Positions 43,295 to 52,894 of a stretch of DNA of 54,452 nucleotides are shown here, piece after piece. Position 1 is the first letter of the stretch, and each line of letters opens with the position of its first letter. The notes under the pieces are model-generated. The model searched no databases and had not been told where the DNA came from. It saw only the letters and a list, made by a program, of their open reading frames with translations. Source of the stretch: a bacterium. Its GTDB lineage: Bacteria; SZUA-79; Acidulodesulfobacterales; Acidulodesulfobacteraceae. The position numbers and the translations under genes are program-made. The stretch spans positions 1 to 54,452 of the forward strand of contig JAJYHI010000134.1 in NCBI GenBank assembly GCA_021784835.1. Direction: 5' to 3'.

Positions 43295-43329
43295 GCCGGT
43301 TATTGCAGCCGGTTATTGCAGCCGGTTAT
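43295..43329. repeat. 13-bp tandem repeat, 2.7 copies
   Basis: GCCGGTTATTGCA repeated head-to-tail just downstream of the arginine decarboxylase gene. It is too short for a CRISPR array and has no spacers. Confidence 0.75.
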
Positions 43330-43364
43330 ACGGCGTTGCGACGGCGCGGCATATTTTATATTAC

Positions 43365-43838
43365 TTACGACAGTTTAGAATACCACATGGGAACGGCGGC
43401 AAAAGCGCAACCTATATTTGCCACGATATGCTCGGAGCTTACCGATTTTATTTCCTTAATTTCGATGTTTCTGTGCTTCATGGCGTCTTCGGCCATTTTC
43501 CTGACGGTTTCTTCGGCGTTTCTCGCCGACGTAACGCCGGAGTATTCCATTATTACACCGAATCCGTCTTCGACCGACACCGCAATAGCGACGGATGCCG
43601 CTATGGTTTCGCCCTTAACGTCGCTCGTTATATAGCCGTACGCTATCGGAACGAGAACTCCGCGAGGATATATAATCTTCTCCCTGAAAGACGCTTTCGG
43701 CGGCAGTATGGAGCTTAGCCTTATAAGATTAGTATTGCCGACTCCGGCGTTTAATATTGCATTGTCGAATGCTCCCAATTTTGAAAGCCCTTCGGATGTT
43801 CCTCCTGCCAAAGTATATATATCGGGTGTTTCGAACAC
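43365..43838 (-). CDS. Pyruvoyl-dependent arginine decarboxylase
   Basis: 157 residues. The PvlArgDC self-cleavage site 'IRLSSILPP' is intact with S42-S43; cleavage would give the small beta chain and the larger alpha chain with an N-terminal pyruvoyl group. It makes agmatine from arginine. GTG start at 43838 behind GGAGGG. It follows speE and speB on the same strand, so arginine to agmatine to putrescine to spermidine is encoded as a unit. Confidence 0.92.
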   Translation of the reverse strand: MFETPDIYTLAGGTSEGLSKLGAFDNAILNAGVGNTNLIRLSSILPPKASFREKIIYPRGVLVPIAYGYITSDVKGETIAASVAIAVSVEDGFGVIMEYSGVTSARNAEETVRKMAEDAMKHRNIEIKEIKSVSSEHIVANIGCAFAAVPMWYSKLS

Positions 43839-43966
43839 TGTTATTTCCCTCCGGTAATATTTTTATTTTTATTATTTTATCCTGCTTTTATCTTTTATCG
43901 ATTTTTTTGCAGTTGCCGTTTTGTTTTTTTCCGCCGCAGGTTTTTGCGCTATTAACGTTTATTGGT

Positions 43967-44881
43967 TTATCTGCTTTTGTTTAAACCTATGATAATTTCT
44001 CTTATGAGCTTTGCGGCTATCGCGGACGTCCTGTCCGAATTATCCGTCGGAGGACACACCTCCACCACGTCCGCTCCCACTACGTTTACTTTGGATAGTA
44101 AAAGCGACAAAGCGTCGAAAAGCTCTTTTGAAGATATCCCGCCCGCTTCTATATATCCCGTTCCGGGAGCGAACGCTGGGTCGAGAACGTCGATATCTAT
44201 CGTAAGATAAACGTCTCTGCCCGCCAGCGACCCGATAATTCTCTTTAACGGCTCGTAAACCTCGTTTTTGTAAATATGACAGTATTTTTCGGCAAAATAG
44301 AACTCTTCTTTCGAGCCGGAACGGATGCCGAACTGATACAAATTTCCTTTCTTTATTACCTCGTGAACGCGGCGCAGAACGGTAGCATGCGAATATTTTT
44401 CGCTGCTCCATTCGTCTCTTAAGTCCGTATGAGCGTCGAACTGGACTACGACTAAATCTTTAAATTTGGGTATATACTGCCTTACTATAGGATAGGTTAT
44501 CAGATGGTCGCCGCCTATGCTTACTATTTTTTTGCCGCCTTCTATCAAATTTTTTGCTATATCGTCTATAAACTTTATGCTTTTAACGATATTTCCCCAC
44601 GGCATAACGATATCTCCCATATCGTAAAACTTTCCGTCGATGGAATCGTCGAAAATAGGGCTGTAGCTTTCCAAGGTATAGGACAGCTCTCTTATTCTTT
44701 TGGGAGCGAATCTCGAACCCGGAATGTTGCTGGCGGTATAATCCATAGGAATTCCGAGAAGTATTAAATCGGAATTTTCGTAAGAATCCGACGAATTAAA
44801 AAAAGAAGAGGTTTTAGATATTAAGTTTTCCGTTGCGCCGTTTTGAAGCTTTTCAGACGGACTTTTAATGGTTTTTTTCAT
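43967..44881 (-). CDS. speB: Agmatinase
   Basis: 304 residues, ureohydrolase fold. Manganese ligands are all present: H126 ('GGDH'), D149, H151 and D153 ('FDAHTD'), D229 and D231 ('DIDVLDPAFAPGTG'). It cleaves agmatine to putrescine and urea. 'GSRFAPKRIRE' is typical of the agmatinase branch. Five bp separate it from the upstream spermidine synthase gene, and the arginine decarboxylase follows 128 bp later. Confidence 0.93.
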   Translation of the reverse strand: MKKTIKSPSEKLQNGATENLISKTSSFFNSSDSYENSDLILLGIPMDYTASNIPGSRFAPKRIRELSYTLESYSPIFDDSIDGKFYDMGDIVMPWGNIVKSIKFIDDIAKNLIEGGKKIVSIGGDHLITYPIVRQYIPKFKDLVVVQFDAHTDLRDEWSSEKYSHATVLRRVHEVIKKGNLYQFGIRSGSKEEFYFAEKYCHIYKNEVYEPLKRIIGSLAGRDVYLTIDIDVLDPAFAPGTGYIEAGGISSKELFDALSLLLSKVNVVGADVVEVCPPTDNSDRTSAIAAKLIREIIIGLNKSR

Positions 44882-44886
44882 GTGTT

Positions 44887-45750
44887 TTACCTTAAAATTT
44901 TCTTTATAAAATTTGGAAGAACGAACGAAGACGCATGGATTTCCGGGGAATAATATTTCAGGTTTAAGCCCTGTCCGCCGAAGTCGAAATCTTTATAGCT
45001 TTCGTTAACGGTTCGAGGGTCGTATTTTTTGGAACCCGCGGTAAAACTCCACAGGCCGCTCGGATAAACCGGGACAGCGGCGCAGTAAAGAGATGATTTT
45101 GCGTACAATTCTTTTATAATTTTGCTTACGTCTTTTATTAAATTTTCGTTAAAAAAAGGAGACTCCGTCTGGGCGGCAAATATTCCGCCTTCCTTTAACG
45201 AACCGGCAGCCGCTTCGTAAAAATCGCGCCTAAAGAGGCCCTCGGCAGGACCTACCGGGTCGGTGGAGTCTATAAGGATTATGTCGTATTTTTCGCTTTC
45301 CTTATCGTTTAAATTTATCCTTTTTATAAATTCTATCCCGTCTTCCGCAAAAATTCTTACTCTTTCGTCGCCTAGCCTGCATGCTATTTCGGGAAAGAAT
45401 TCTTTTGAAACGTCCACTACTTTTTTATCAATTTCGACGAGGTCTATATGTTTTACGAAAGGATTCTTTAAACATTCCCTTGCCGCGCCGCCGTCGCCGC
45501 CGCCTATGATAAGAACCTTCTCCGGTTTCTTATGGGCAAACGCCGGAACAAGACCCAGCATTTCGTGATAAACAAATTCGTTTTTCTCCGTGAACATAAC
45601 CGCTTTATCCAATACAAGCGTTTTCCCGAATTCCGGGGTGTCGTAAACAGTTATTTCCTGATAATGGGAAAATTCGTGGAATAAAACGGATTTAATTCTT
45701 ATTTTTATTCCGAAATTGCCGGTTTGGTTTTCAAAAAACCATGATTCCAT
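44887..45750 (-). CDS. speE: Spermidine synthase
   Basis: 287 residues. The N-terminal 'ESWFFENQTG' and the SAM-type motif 'VLIIGGGDGGAARE' (79-92), E106 in 'DLVEID' and 'IILIDSTDPVGPA' are diagnostic of polyamine aminopropyltransferases. It transfers aminopropyl from decarboxylated SAM to putrescine. No SAM decarboxylase (speD) is encoded in the window. Confidence 0.94.
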   Translation of the reverse strand: MESWFFENQTGNFGIKIRIKSVLFHEFSHYQEITVYDTPEFGKTLVLDKAVMFTEKNEFVYHEMLGLVPAFAHKKPEKVLIIGGGDGGAARECLKNPFVKHIDLVEIDKKVVDVSKEFFPEIACRLGDERVRIFAEDGIEFIKRINLNDKESEKYDIILIDSTDPVGPAEGLFRRDFYEAAAGSLKEGGIFAAQTESPFFNENLIKDVSKIIKELYAKSSLYCAAVPVYPSGLWSFTAGSKKYDPRTVNESYKDFDFGGQGLNLKYYSPEIHASSFVLPNFIKKILR

Positions 45751-45807
45751 TAATTATTTTATTCTCCTTTTCTTTTCCGCCGATTTTATTTTATTTTATT
45801 TTTTTAA

Positions 45808-46164
45808 TTATCCGGGAGGCCAGCCGAACCTCCTGCCCGCCATAAAATGGATATGGAGGTGTTTGACCGTTTGCCCGCCGTCGTTCTTGGTGTTTATGAC
45901 CGTCCTGAAACCTCTTTCCCATGCGTTAAATTCGCGGGCGAGCTCTCCTATGAGGGCAAAGATTTCATTGCCGCCTATATTATCATCTTTGCCGCCGACG
46001 TCTAAAAGGCTGTCGTAGTGTTTTTTAGATATTATTAGAAGATGAACGGGCGCTACGGGATTTAAATCTTCGATAGCGATAAAATTATCCGTTTCTTTTA
46101 TTATGTCGGCCGGCATCTTTTTTCCGGCGATTTTACAAAAAATGCAATCTTCCTGTTCCTTCAT
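45808..46164 (-). CDS. HIT family nucleotide-binding protein
   Basis: 118 residues, HINT/PKCI-like. The N-terminal 'DCIFCKIAG' and the C-terminal triad 'KHLHIHFMAG' (H102, H104, H106) are conserved. The family hydrolyses nucleoside phosphoramidates. It reads in the same direction as speE, 57 bp away, and may share its transcript. No special link to polyamines is known to me. Confidence 0.93.
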   Translation of the reverse strand: MKEQEDCIFCKIAGKKMPADIIKETDNFIAIEDLNPVAPVHLLIISKKHYDSLLDVGGKDDNIGGNEIFALIGELAREFNAWERGFRTVINTKNDGGQTVKHLHIHFMAGRRFGWPPG

Positions 46165-46293
46165 CTTTTATGCGTTTCTATTTATAAAACTGTTTATAAA
46201 AACTTAATTCTGTATTATAAATAATTTATCAAATTTAAACAATAAAATTTTATTTAACATCCTCCGAGATAAATGCTATCATTATAAATCGTT

Positions 46294-47355
46294 ATGGATA
46301 TAAATAATTTAATGCTCAATAACCTTAACTGCTCCTTAATATTATTCGACGAAAATCTCGTTTTAAATTTTTTAAACCTGCCTGCGCAGGAACTGACGGG
46401 ATATTCCGACAGGTTTTTAAACGGCATTAACCTTAACCGTTTTTTTAGCGGCAACGGCTATATCGTGGAAAAAGCCGAAAACGTTATGAAAACCGGAGAG
46501 GGATTTATCGATTTCGAATATGAATATAAATACAATAATAAAAAGCCGAACAGGTTCGTGATTCTTGAAATATCGAAAATCACGGACGGAACGAAGTTTT
46601 ATATGCTTATTTCCTTAAAGGACGTTACGAGATTTAAAGAAATGGAGCATAATATCAAGAATGAAGAAAGAATTGAAGACCTGTCCAAGTTCATTGCGGA
46701 AATATCCCATGAAATCAGGAATCCTCTGGGCGGAATCAAGGCTTCGGCTTCTTATTTAAAAAAAAAGTTCGACGAACCGGATTTAAATAGTTTTCTGGAA
46801 ATCATCATAAAAGAATCCGGCAGAATAAACAATCTTATAGAAGACCTTCTGGCGTTATCCAAAAAACATAAAATAAAAATCTCCCCCGTCAATATAAATA
46901 AAATCATCAACGAAATATTAATTATGGAACGGGTCGGATTCGCCGAAAAAAATATAGAGGCGGTAAAAGATTTCGACCCGAGTCTTCCCCCAGTATATGC
47001 TTCGGAAAACGCTCTAAGGCAGGTTTTTTTAAATGTTCTCAAAAACGCCGCCTGCTCTATAAAAAAACGCAAAGGGGGCGCTATAAAGATTGTTACTAAA
47101 TTAGATTATACGCGAAACAACCCTAAATTTCTTAAAATAGGGTTCATCGATAACGGATGCGGAATAAGCAAAAAGGATATGAAAAATATATTCGTTCCAT
47201 TTTTCACCACAAAAGAAAAAGGCAGCGGGCTGGGGCTTGCCGTAAGCCGGAAGATAATACACGAACACGGAGGCTTTATCGACGTATCTTCCGTAAAAAA
47301 CCGCGGCACCGAAGTTTCTATTTATATTCCCATCGAAAAATTTAAATCGAATTAA
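46294..47355 (+). CDS. Soluble PAS-domain histidine kinase (NtrB-like)
   Basis: 353 residues. PAS domain (~1-118), HisKA with 'EISHEIRNPLGGIKASASYL' (phospho-His H139), and HATPase with the N box 'NVLKNAACSI', G1 'DNGCGISKKD' and 'GSGLGLAVSRKI'. No membrane span, so it senses a cytoplasmic signal. The H-box type is that of NtrB/AtoS-like kinases, which usually pair with sigma-54 activators. No response regulator gene is adjacent, so it is an orphan here. Confidence 0.93.
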   Translation: MDINNLMLNNLNCSLILFDENLVLNFLNLPAQELTGYSDRFLNGINLNRFFSGNGYIVEKAENVMKTGEGFIDFEYEYKYNNKKPNRFVILEISKITDGTKFYMLISLKDVTRFKEMEHNIKNEERIEDLSKFIAEISHEIRNPLGGIKASASYLKKKFDEPDLNSFLEIIIKESGRINNLIEDLLALSKKHKIKISPVNINKIINEILIMERVGFAEKNIEAVKDFDPSLPPVYASENALRQVFLNVLKNAACSIKKRKGGAIKIVTKLDYTRNNPKFLKIGFIDNGCGISKKDMKNIFVPFFTTKEKGSGLGLAVSRKIIHEHGGFIDVSSVKNRGTEVSIYIPIEKFKSN

Positions 47356-47362
47356 AATCTTT

Positions 47363-47424
47363 AAGGCCGCGGGTGGGGAACAGACCTATCGTCGGGCGAG
47401 GCGGCCTTTGTTGGCCGCGGCCTT
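47363..47424. terminator. GC-rich inverted repeat between convergent genes
   Basis: Outer arms AAGGCCGCGG (47363-47372) and CCGCGGCCTT (47415-47424) and an inner hairpin GCGGCC-TTTGTT-GGCCGC (47401-47418) lie between the convergent kinase and zinc-ribbon genes. It may end transcription from either side, but no clean T-run follows. Confidence 0.4.
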
Positions 47425-47457
47425 CCGTTTATAAGGAGCTGCGGGCATGGCATTTGG

Positions 47458-48009
47458 TCATCGCCGTCCGTATATAAACCTGCCGGCATCTAAAAAAGAA
47501 AAAGACGATAAACGGCGGGGCAGAAACGGTATGTTTATTATGCGGTAATGCGCAAGAACGACGGCCGCGATTAATATTAGAATAAGTAATACGATAAGCA
47601 TTGCCGTCCCGAGACGGGAAGCGGCGCGCGCTTTTTTCCGCGGAGACGGCTTGTTTTTAGACGCGGCGGACTGGTTTGCCGGAGAAGCAGAGGAAGCCGG
47701 AGAAGCAGCGGAAGAAACGCCGGCGGCTGCCGCTCCTGCCGGCTGCGCTGAACGGGCATCCTTAAATCCGCGGCCGTCTGAAGCGGGGCCGTCCGTATTT
47801 TCCGCTCCGCTCTTAAGGGCGGCGGAAGCGACAAAATTGTTTGCCGAGGAAGCGGATTCAATCTTTAACTGCGGATGTTCTTCGTTCGGCGTTTTGCTTA
47901 GCGTAAAAACGTTTGAGCATACCCTGCACTTCACTTTAACTGGACTTTCGGGCAGTTTAGATTCGTCTATATCGTAAGAAGTTCCGCAAACGGGACAATT
48001 AATATTCAT
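47458..48009 (-). CDS. MJ0042-type zinc-ribbon membrane protein
   Basis: 183 residues. N-terminal zinc ribbon 'INCPVCGTSYDIDESKLP' with C5, C8, C28 and C31, a long Ala/Ser/Pro-rich linker (~50-130) ending in Lys/Arg, and one membrane span (~136-158). Zinc-ribbon plus single-TM proteins of this kind are common in delta-proteobacterial-type genomes; function is unknown. The linker is GC-rich and gives long open frames on other frames. Confidence 0.85.
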   Translation of the reverse strand: MNINCPVCGTSYDIDESKLPESPVKVKCRVCSNVFTLSKTPNEEHPQLKIESASSANNFVASAALKSGAENTDGPASDGRGFKDARSAQPAGAAAAGVSSAASPASSASPANQSAASKNKPSPRKKARAASRLGTAMLIVLLILILIAAVVLAHYRIINIPFLPRRLSSFSFLDAGRFIYGRR

Positions 48010-48075
48010 GGCATTGTTTTTTTATTTAGTTTATTTATTGAATATTTTCATATTATAAGCAATAATATTATAATA

Positions 48076-48402
48076 ATGAATTTAAATCAACAATTAAGTT
48101 TAAAAGATATTCTATTTAAAGCGTTAAAGAGCAAACTCGGAGAATCGGATTACAGCGCTTTAATATTATACGAATACTGGGAGGATATCTGCGGGAAAGA
48201 CATAGGCAAAAAAACCAAACCTAAATCCTTCAATAAAGGCGTTCTGACGGTCGGCGTCGAAAATCCGGTTTTAATATTCGAACTTGGATTTATTAAAGAA
48301 GAGTTCGTAAAAAAAATAAACGCGTATTTTTCGTCCGAAAATAAAAAAAATCCGGCCGATAAAAATATATGCGTTAAAGATATAAGGTTTGTAAATAAAT
48401 AA
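48076..48402 (+). CDS. DciA/DUF721 family protein
   Basis: 108 residues. 'ALILYEYWEDICGKDIGKKTKP' and 'GVLTVGVENPVLIFELGFIKEEFV' match the DUF721 fold of DciA, which helps load the replicative helicase in bacteria lacking DnaC/DnaI. The C-terminal tail with Lys/Asn is short. It is transcribed divergently from the zinc-ribbon gene and converges on dnaJ. Confidence 0.8.
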   Translation: MNLNQQLSLKDILFKALKSKLGESDYSALILYEYWEDICGKDIGKKTKPKSFNKGVLTVGVENPVLIFELGFIKEEFVKKINAYFSSENKKNPADKNICVKDIRFVNK

Positions 48403-48425
48403 AGTAAAAAAGGCGGAGCCGTTAG

Positions 48426-49520
48426 TCAGAATATAAAAGATTTAATTTTATCCATAAAAGATTTTTTTAACGTACGTTTTTTTTCTTTAGTTTCTCCGGC
48501 AAGCTCTTCGAAAAGCTTTTTTTGTTTCGGGGTCAAATTTACGGGCGTTTCTACGATGACGTCAACGAATTCGCTGCCCCTCGAACCGCCGTTAATTCTG
48601 GGCGCTCCTTTCCCTTTAATAGTAAACCTTGTTCCGCTCTGGGTTCCTGGCGATATTTTTATTTCGGAATTTCCGTCTATAGTAGGCACTTCCAGTTCGC
48701 ATCCCAAAGCGGCCTGAGAAAAGCTTATAGGCACGGAAACAAATATGTCGTTCCCCTCTCTTTTAAATAAACTGTGCGGTTCTACCGCAATATCCACATA
48801 CAGGTCGCCGTTCTGGCCTCCGAAAATTCCCGAAGAGCCTTCTCCCGAAACCTTAAGCCTGTTCCCGTTATCGACGCCTGCGGGTATTTTTATTTCTAAT
48901 TTGCGTTCGTTAATAACCCTTCCTTCGCCTTTGCAGACAGGACAGGGGCTTTCTATGATTTCCCCTTCGCCTTTGCATTTATAGCACGTCCTCGATATAG
49001 AAAAAAATCCCTGCTGCTGCCTGATTTCCCCGGTTCCCCTGCAAACCGGGCACGCTACCCTTTTTGTCCCTTTTTTTGCGCCGGTTCCGTCGCAGGACGA
49101 ACAGGTTTCGTATCTGTTAAATTTTATCTCTTTGGATACGCCGAATACCGCTTCCTCGAATTTTATCTTAACGCCGTACCTTAAATCCTCTCCTTTTCTC
49201 CGTCTGGTTTTCTTGTTGGGTTGAGAAAAAATATCCCCGAAAAACTCGCCGAATATGTCGCCGAACCCGAAACCGCCGCCGGAAGCAAAAGCCCCCGCTC
49301 CTTCGTGTCCGAATCTGTCGTATGCGGCTCTTTTTTCTTCATCGCAAAGCACGCTATACGCTTCGTTTATTTCTTTAAATTTTTCTTCCGAATCTCCGTC
49401 CCCCTGATTTTTATCGGGATGGTGTTTCAAGGCCAGCTTCCTGTAAGCCTTTTTAATTTCTTCGACGGTAACGTCCCTTTCTACTCCGAGAATTTCATAA
49501 TAATCTCTTTTAACTGCCAT
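48426..49520 (-). CDS. dnaJ: Chaperone DnaJ
   Basis: 364 residues. J domain with HPD at 34-36 ('[10 protein letters not shown]'), Gly/Phe-rich region (~76-105), four CxxCxGxG repeats ('CSSCDGTG', 'CPVCRGTG', 'CYKCKGEG', 'CPVCKGEG') forming the two zinc centres, and the C-terminal substrate-binding domains. It is co-chaperone of DnaK. It is the last gene of the hrcA-grpE-dnaK-dnaJ cluster, 231 bp after dnaK. Confidence 0.97.
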   Translation of the reverse strand: MAVKRDYYEILGVERDVTVEEIKKAYRKLALKHHPDKNQGDGDSEEKFKEINEAYSVLCDEEKRAAYDRFGHEGAGAFASGGGFGFGDIFGEFFGDIFSQPNKKTRRRKGEDLRYGVKIKFEEAVFGVSKEIKFNRYETCSSCDGTGAKKGTKRVACPVCRGTGEIRQQQGFFSISRTCYKCKGEGEIIESPCPVCKGEGRVINERKLEIKIPAGVDNGNRLKVSGEGSSGIFGGQNGDLYVDIAVEPHSLFKREGNDIFVSVPISFSQAALGCELEVPTIDGNSEIKISPGTQSGTRFTIKGKGAPRINGGSRGSEFVDVIVETPVNLTPKQKKLFEELAGETKEKKRTLKKSFMDKIKSFIF

Positions 49521-49751
49521 AATTTATTAATATATTTATAATTAATTTTTCGTTGTTTTATAAATCGCCCTTTTTATACCATGCAAAATTGCCGTTAGGA
49601 AAATATTTATCCGGATTTCGGCGAGCGCGGATATCGATGCGGAAAATTTAACTTTATTATCCGTCCGTCCTCATCTCCGCATATTCCACGCCGGCCAAAA
49701 TCCATTGCATATAAAAATATAGCATATGACATATAAGATTTCTACCTGTTC

Positions 49752-51692
49752 TTATTTGTCCTTTTTATCCTTAACCTCTTCATATTCGGCTTCTACGACG
49801 TTTTCGTCGCTATGCGGCGCGGCCTGTTCTCCGGTTCCTTCTCCCGAAGCGGCGGCTCCCGCGCCTCCGGTTCCGGCCGCTCCTTCCGCCGTTTTTTTAT
49901 AGATAGATTCGGCTATGGAGTGGGACAATTTTTCCAGTTCTTCGGTTATCCGCTTTATTTCTTCCGCATCCGTTCCTTCAAGCGCTTTTTTAGCCTCAGC
50001 GATTTTTTCTTCGGCGGCCATTTTATCGGCAGATTCAATTTTATCCGAGGAATCCCTTAACGTCTTTTCCGCGGAATAAACTAAACCGTCGAGATGGTTT
50101 CTCAGTTCTATCAGTTCCTTCTTTTTCTCGTCTTCGTCTTTATGAAGTTCCGCCTCTTTTATCATTTTTTCTATCTCTTGCTTTGACAATCCGCTCGACG
50201 CCGTAATTCTTATAGACTGTTCTTTGCCCGTTCCCAGGTCTTTAGCCGAAACGTGGACTATGCCGTTTGCGTCTATATCGAAAGTAACCTCGATTTGCGG
50301 AACTCCCCTCGGCGAGGCCGGAATACCCGTAAGTTCAAATCTTCCGAGGCTTTTATTGCCTTCAGCCATATCCCGTTCGCCCTGAAGGACGTTTATGGTA
50401 ACCGCGGGCTGATTGTCCGAAGCGGTTGAAAATATCTGGCTCTTTCTTGTAGGTATGGTCGTATTTTTTTCTATGAGTTTCGTGCATACCCCTCCGAGGG
50501 TTTCTATTCCTAAAGACAGAGGCGTAACGTCTAATAAAAGAACGTCTTTTACTTCTCCTTTCAGGACGGCGCCCTGGATTGCGGCGCCCACAGCTACGAC
50601 TTCGTCGGGATTTACGCCCTTATGGGGTTCTTTTCCGAAAAATTCCTTAACGGACTGCTGCACCTTGGGCATTCTAGTCTGTCCGCCTACAAGCACGACT
50701 TCGTCAACCTGAGAAGTGGTCAGGCCGGCATCTTTTAAAGCTGTTTTAACCGGCCCCATAGACCTGTCCACCAATTCTCCGGTAAGCTGTTCGAGTTTGG
50801 CTCTGGAAAGTTTCATGTTAAGATGTTTGGGGCCGCTTGCGTCCGCAGTGATAAAAGGTAGATTTATATCTGTTTCCAAAGAGGACGACAGTTCTATTTT
50901 TGCTTTTTCGCCGGCCTCTTTTAGCCTTTGAAGCGCCATTTTATCTTTTCTTAAATCTATTCCGTAGTCTTTTTTAAATTCATCGGCTATAAAGTCTATT
51001 ACTTTCTGGTCAAAATCCTCTCCTCCAAGAAAAGTGTCTCCGTTAGTCGATTTAACCTCGAAAACGCCCTCGCCGAGGTCGAGTATCGAAATATCGAACG
51101 TTCCGCCGCCGAGGTCGTAAACCGCAATCTTTTCTTCCTTCTTTTTATCCAAACCGTAGGCAAGAGATGAAGCCGTCGGTTCGTTTATAATCCTTAAAAC
51201 TTCAAGGCCGGCGATTTTTCCGGCGTCTTTAGTCGCCTGCCTCTGCGAATCGTTAAAATAAGCCGGAACGGTAATAACCGCCTCGGTAACCGGTTCGCCT
51301 AGATAATCCTCGGCCGTTTTTTTCATTTTAGTCAATATCATCGACGAGATTTCTGCCGGGGAATATTTTCTGCCTTTTATCTCCACCCATGCGTCGCCGT
51401 TGTCGCTGGATACGATTTTATAAGGGCATACTTTTTTAAACGCCTGGACTTCGGCAGAATCGTATTTTCTGCCTATAAGCCTTTTTACCGCATAAATAGT
51501 GTTTTCGGGATTGGTTACCGCCTGTCTTTTAGCCGCCTGCCCTACGAGCCTTTCTCCGTTGTCGCTTATCGAAACGACGGACGGGGTCGTCCTCGTTCCT
51601 TCCGAGTTGGGGATTACGACGGGTTCTTTTCCTTCCATAACCGCAACGCAGGAATTTGTGGTTCCTAAATCGATTCCTATTACTTTTCCCAT
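49752..51692 (-). CDS. dnaK: Chaperone DnaK (Hsp70)
   Basis: 646 residues. '[16 protein letters not shown]' at the N-terminus, '[15 protein letters not shown]', '[14 protein letters not shown]' and the linker '[18 protein letters not shown]'. The lid is followed by a Gly/Ala-rich tail and the acidic '[15 protein letters not shown]' end. A triple TATAAT-like, AT-rich stretch with a 10-bp tandem duplication (51747-51766) lies just upstream. No second CIRCE is seen before dnaK. Confidence 0.98.
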   Translation of the reverse strand: MGKVIGIDLGTTNSCVAVMEGKEPVVIPNSEGTRTTPSVVSISDNGERLVGQAAKRQAVTNPENTIYAVKRLIGRKYDSAEVQAFKKVCPYKIVSSDNGDAWVEIKGRKYSPAEISSMILTKMKKTAEDYLGEPVTEAVITVPAYFNDSQRQATKDAGKIAGLEVLRIINEPTASSLAYGLDKKKEEKIAVYDLGGGTFDISILDLGEGVFEVKSTNGDTFLGGEDFDQKVIDFIADEFKKDYGIDLRKDKMALQRLKEAGEKAKIELSSSLETDINLPFITADASGPKHLNMKLSRAKLEQLTGELVDRSMGPVKTALKDAGLTTSQVDEVVLVGGQTRMPKVQQSVKEFFGKEPHKGVNPDEVVAVGAAIQGAVLKGEVKDVLLLDVTPLSLGIETLGGVCTKLIEKNTTIPTRKSQIFSTASDNQPAVTINVLQGERDMAEGNKSLGRFELTGIPASPRGVPQIEVTFDIDANGIVHVSAKDLGTGKEQSIRITASSGLSKQEIEKMIKEAELHKDEDEKKKELIELRNHLDGLVYSAEKTLRDSSDKIESADKMAAEEKIAEAKKALEGTDAEEIKRITEELEKLSHSIAESIYKKTAEGAAGTGGAGAAASGEGTGEQAAPHSDENVVEAEYEEVKDKKDK

Positions 51693-51746
51693 GATTAGTT
51701 TCTCCTTAAAAAATATATAAATTTATTTTTAAAACATTTGTTATAA

Positions 51747-51766
51747 ATTATATCTCATTATATCTC
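51747..51766. repeat. 10-bp exact tandem duplication upstream of dnaK
   Basis: ATTATATCTC occurs twice in a row. On the minus strand each copy contains a TATAAT-like box, so the duplication may multiply -10 elements ahead of dnaK. Confidence 0.6.
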
Positions 51767-51906
51767 AAATATTATATCTTAAATATGCCGTTAATACATA
51801 ATGCAATATATAATATATGTAATATACGCGTCTCGATAAGACGGTTGGCGATGCGGCGCGCGCCTGAACAATCAATCTCAATCTAATAAGTTAGTCTAAT
51901 CGCGAA

Positions 51907-52605
51907 TCACGTTCCGCTATAGGTTTCTCCCGCCCCTCTATCCGCTTCCGCGCCCTTAGGTTTAGCAATGGACACCATGGCGGGCCTCAGCAATCTTTCT
52001 TTGTAAATATATCCTTTTCTTTTTTCTTCTAAAATCTTCCCTTCGGGTTCGTTATAACTTTCCACCATTTCGACCGCCTCGTGAAAATTTGGGTCAAACA
52101 TCTTTCCGGCTGTTTCTACGCTTTCGACAAAGTGATTTTTCAATACTTTGACGAATTCGGCGTAAGCTAATTTTATCCCCTCTACAAAAGACTTAAGATT
52201 GCCGGAATTATCCTGTTCCAAATAATACGACGAATGGCTTATGGCCATGTCAAGAAAATCCAGAACGGGCAGCAGGTCTTTCAAAAGCTTTTCGTTTGCG
52301 TACTTCAAAGACTCTTCCTTATCCCTGTTCATTCTTTTTTTAAAATTTTCCGAGTCCGCCAAGTTTTTAAGATAATTTGAATTTAAATCGTCAAAATCCT
52401 TTTTTAAGTTTTTAAGCGTGTTTTTTAAATATTTAAGTTCGTCAGCCGCTTCGGCGAAGCTTCCCGGGGCAGGAATATCGTCCATATCCATGCCGGTTTG
52501 ATTGACGATACAGCCGTCAGCCGCTTCATCTGCCTTTCTGCCAAATTCTTTTTCTATGTCCGCCGCGTTTCCGGACGTATGAACGTTTTTTTCGCTGTCG
52601 GCCAT
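51907..52605 (-). CDS. grpE: Nucleotide exchange factor GrpE
   Basis: About 232 residues. Long N-terminal acidic and coiled-coil part, then 'DSENFKKRMNRDKEESLKYA', 'DLLPVLDFLDMAI' and the C-terminal beta domain 'GYIYKERLLRPAMVSIAKP'. It releases ADP from DnaK. I start at the ATG at 52605, which has AAAGGAGG at proper spacing. An ATG at 52632 would place that Shine-Dalgarno inside the gene. Confidence 0.95.
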   Translation of the reverse strand: MADSEKNVHTSGNAADIEKEFGRKADEAADGCIVNQTGMDMDDIPAPGSFAEAADELKYLKNTLKNLKKDFDDLNSNYLKNLADSENFKKRMNRDKEESLKYANEKLLKDLLPVLDFLDMAISHSSYYLEQDNSGNLKSFVEGIKLAYAEFVKVLKNHFVESVETAGKMFDPNFHEAVEMVESYNEPEGKILEEKRKGYIYKERLLRPAMVSIAKPKGAEADRGAGETYSGT

Positions 52606-52748
52606 TAATGCCGCCTCCTTTCTTCTTAACATTAAATATATTTCATGTAATACAATATTTGTAATAAAATATAATGCGGTTAAAGATTATATTATTATAC
52701 CTGCATTTATAACATTAATTTAATTTAATAAATTTATAAATCTATAAG

Positions 52749-52884
52749 TAAGATAGTTTAAGATAGTTCGGCTCTAAACTTTAACTTTAACTTTGAATAG
52801 TTCCGTTTTAATTTAAATAATTCCGCGATAATAATTCCGCGATATTGCTTAATTTTGATTTATCTTTAATACTATCTTTAATAC
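52749..52884. repeat. Cluster of four short tandem duplications in the hrcA-grpE spacer
   Basis: Within 136 bp: TAAGATAGTT x2 (52749-52768), AACTTT x3 (52777-52794), AATAATTCCGCGAT x2 (52816-52843) and TATCTTTAATAC x2 (52861-52884), all exact. The 261-bp spacer holds no gene. Confidence 0.85.
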
Positions 52885-52894
52885 TTTAATGCAA

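Noticed and set aside
43295..43329. Possible CRISPR-like repeat
   Set aside because: Repeats are contiguous with no spacers and only 13 bp; no cas gene is present anywhere in the window.
43290..43718. 142-codon plus-strand frame
   Set aside because: It lies opposite the pyruvoyl arginine decarboxylase, whose cleavage site and start signal are clear, and begins in a tandem repeat.
44040..44411. 123-codon minus-strand frame within speB
   Set aside because: It is another frame of the agmatinase gene, which has all metal ligands in its own frame.
47577..47977. Open frames on both strands across the Ala/Ser-rich region
   Set aside because: They are shadows of the GC-rich linker of the MJ0042-type protein; only the 47458-48009 frame has the zinc-ribbon cysteines and a membrane span.
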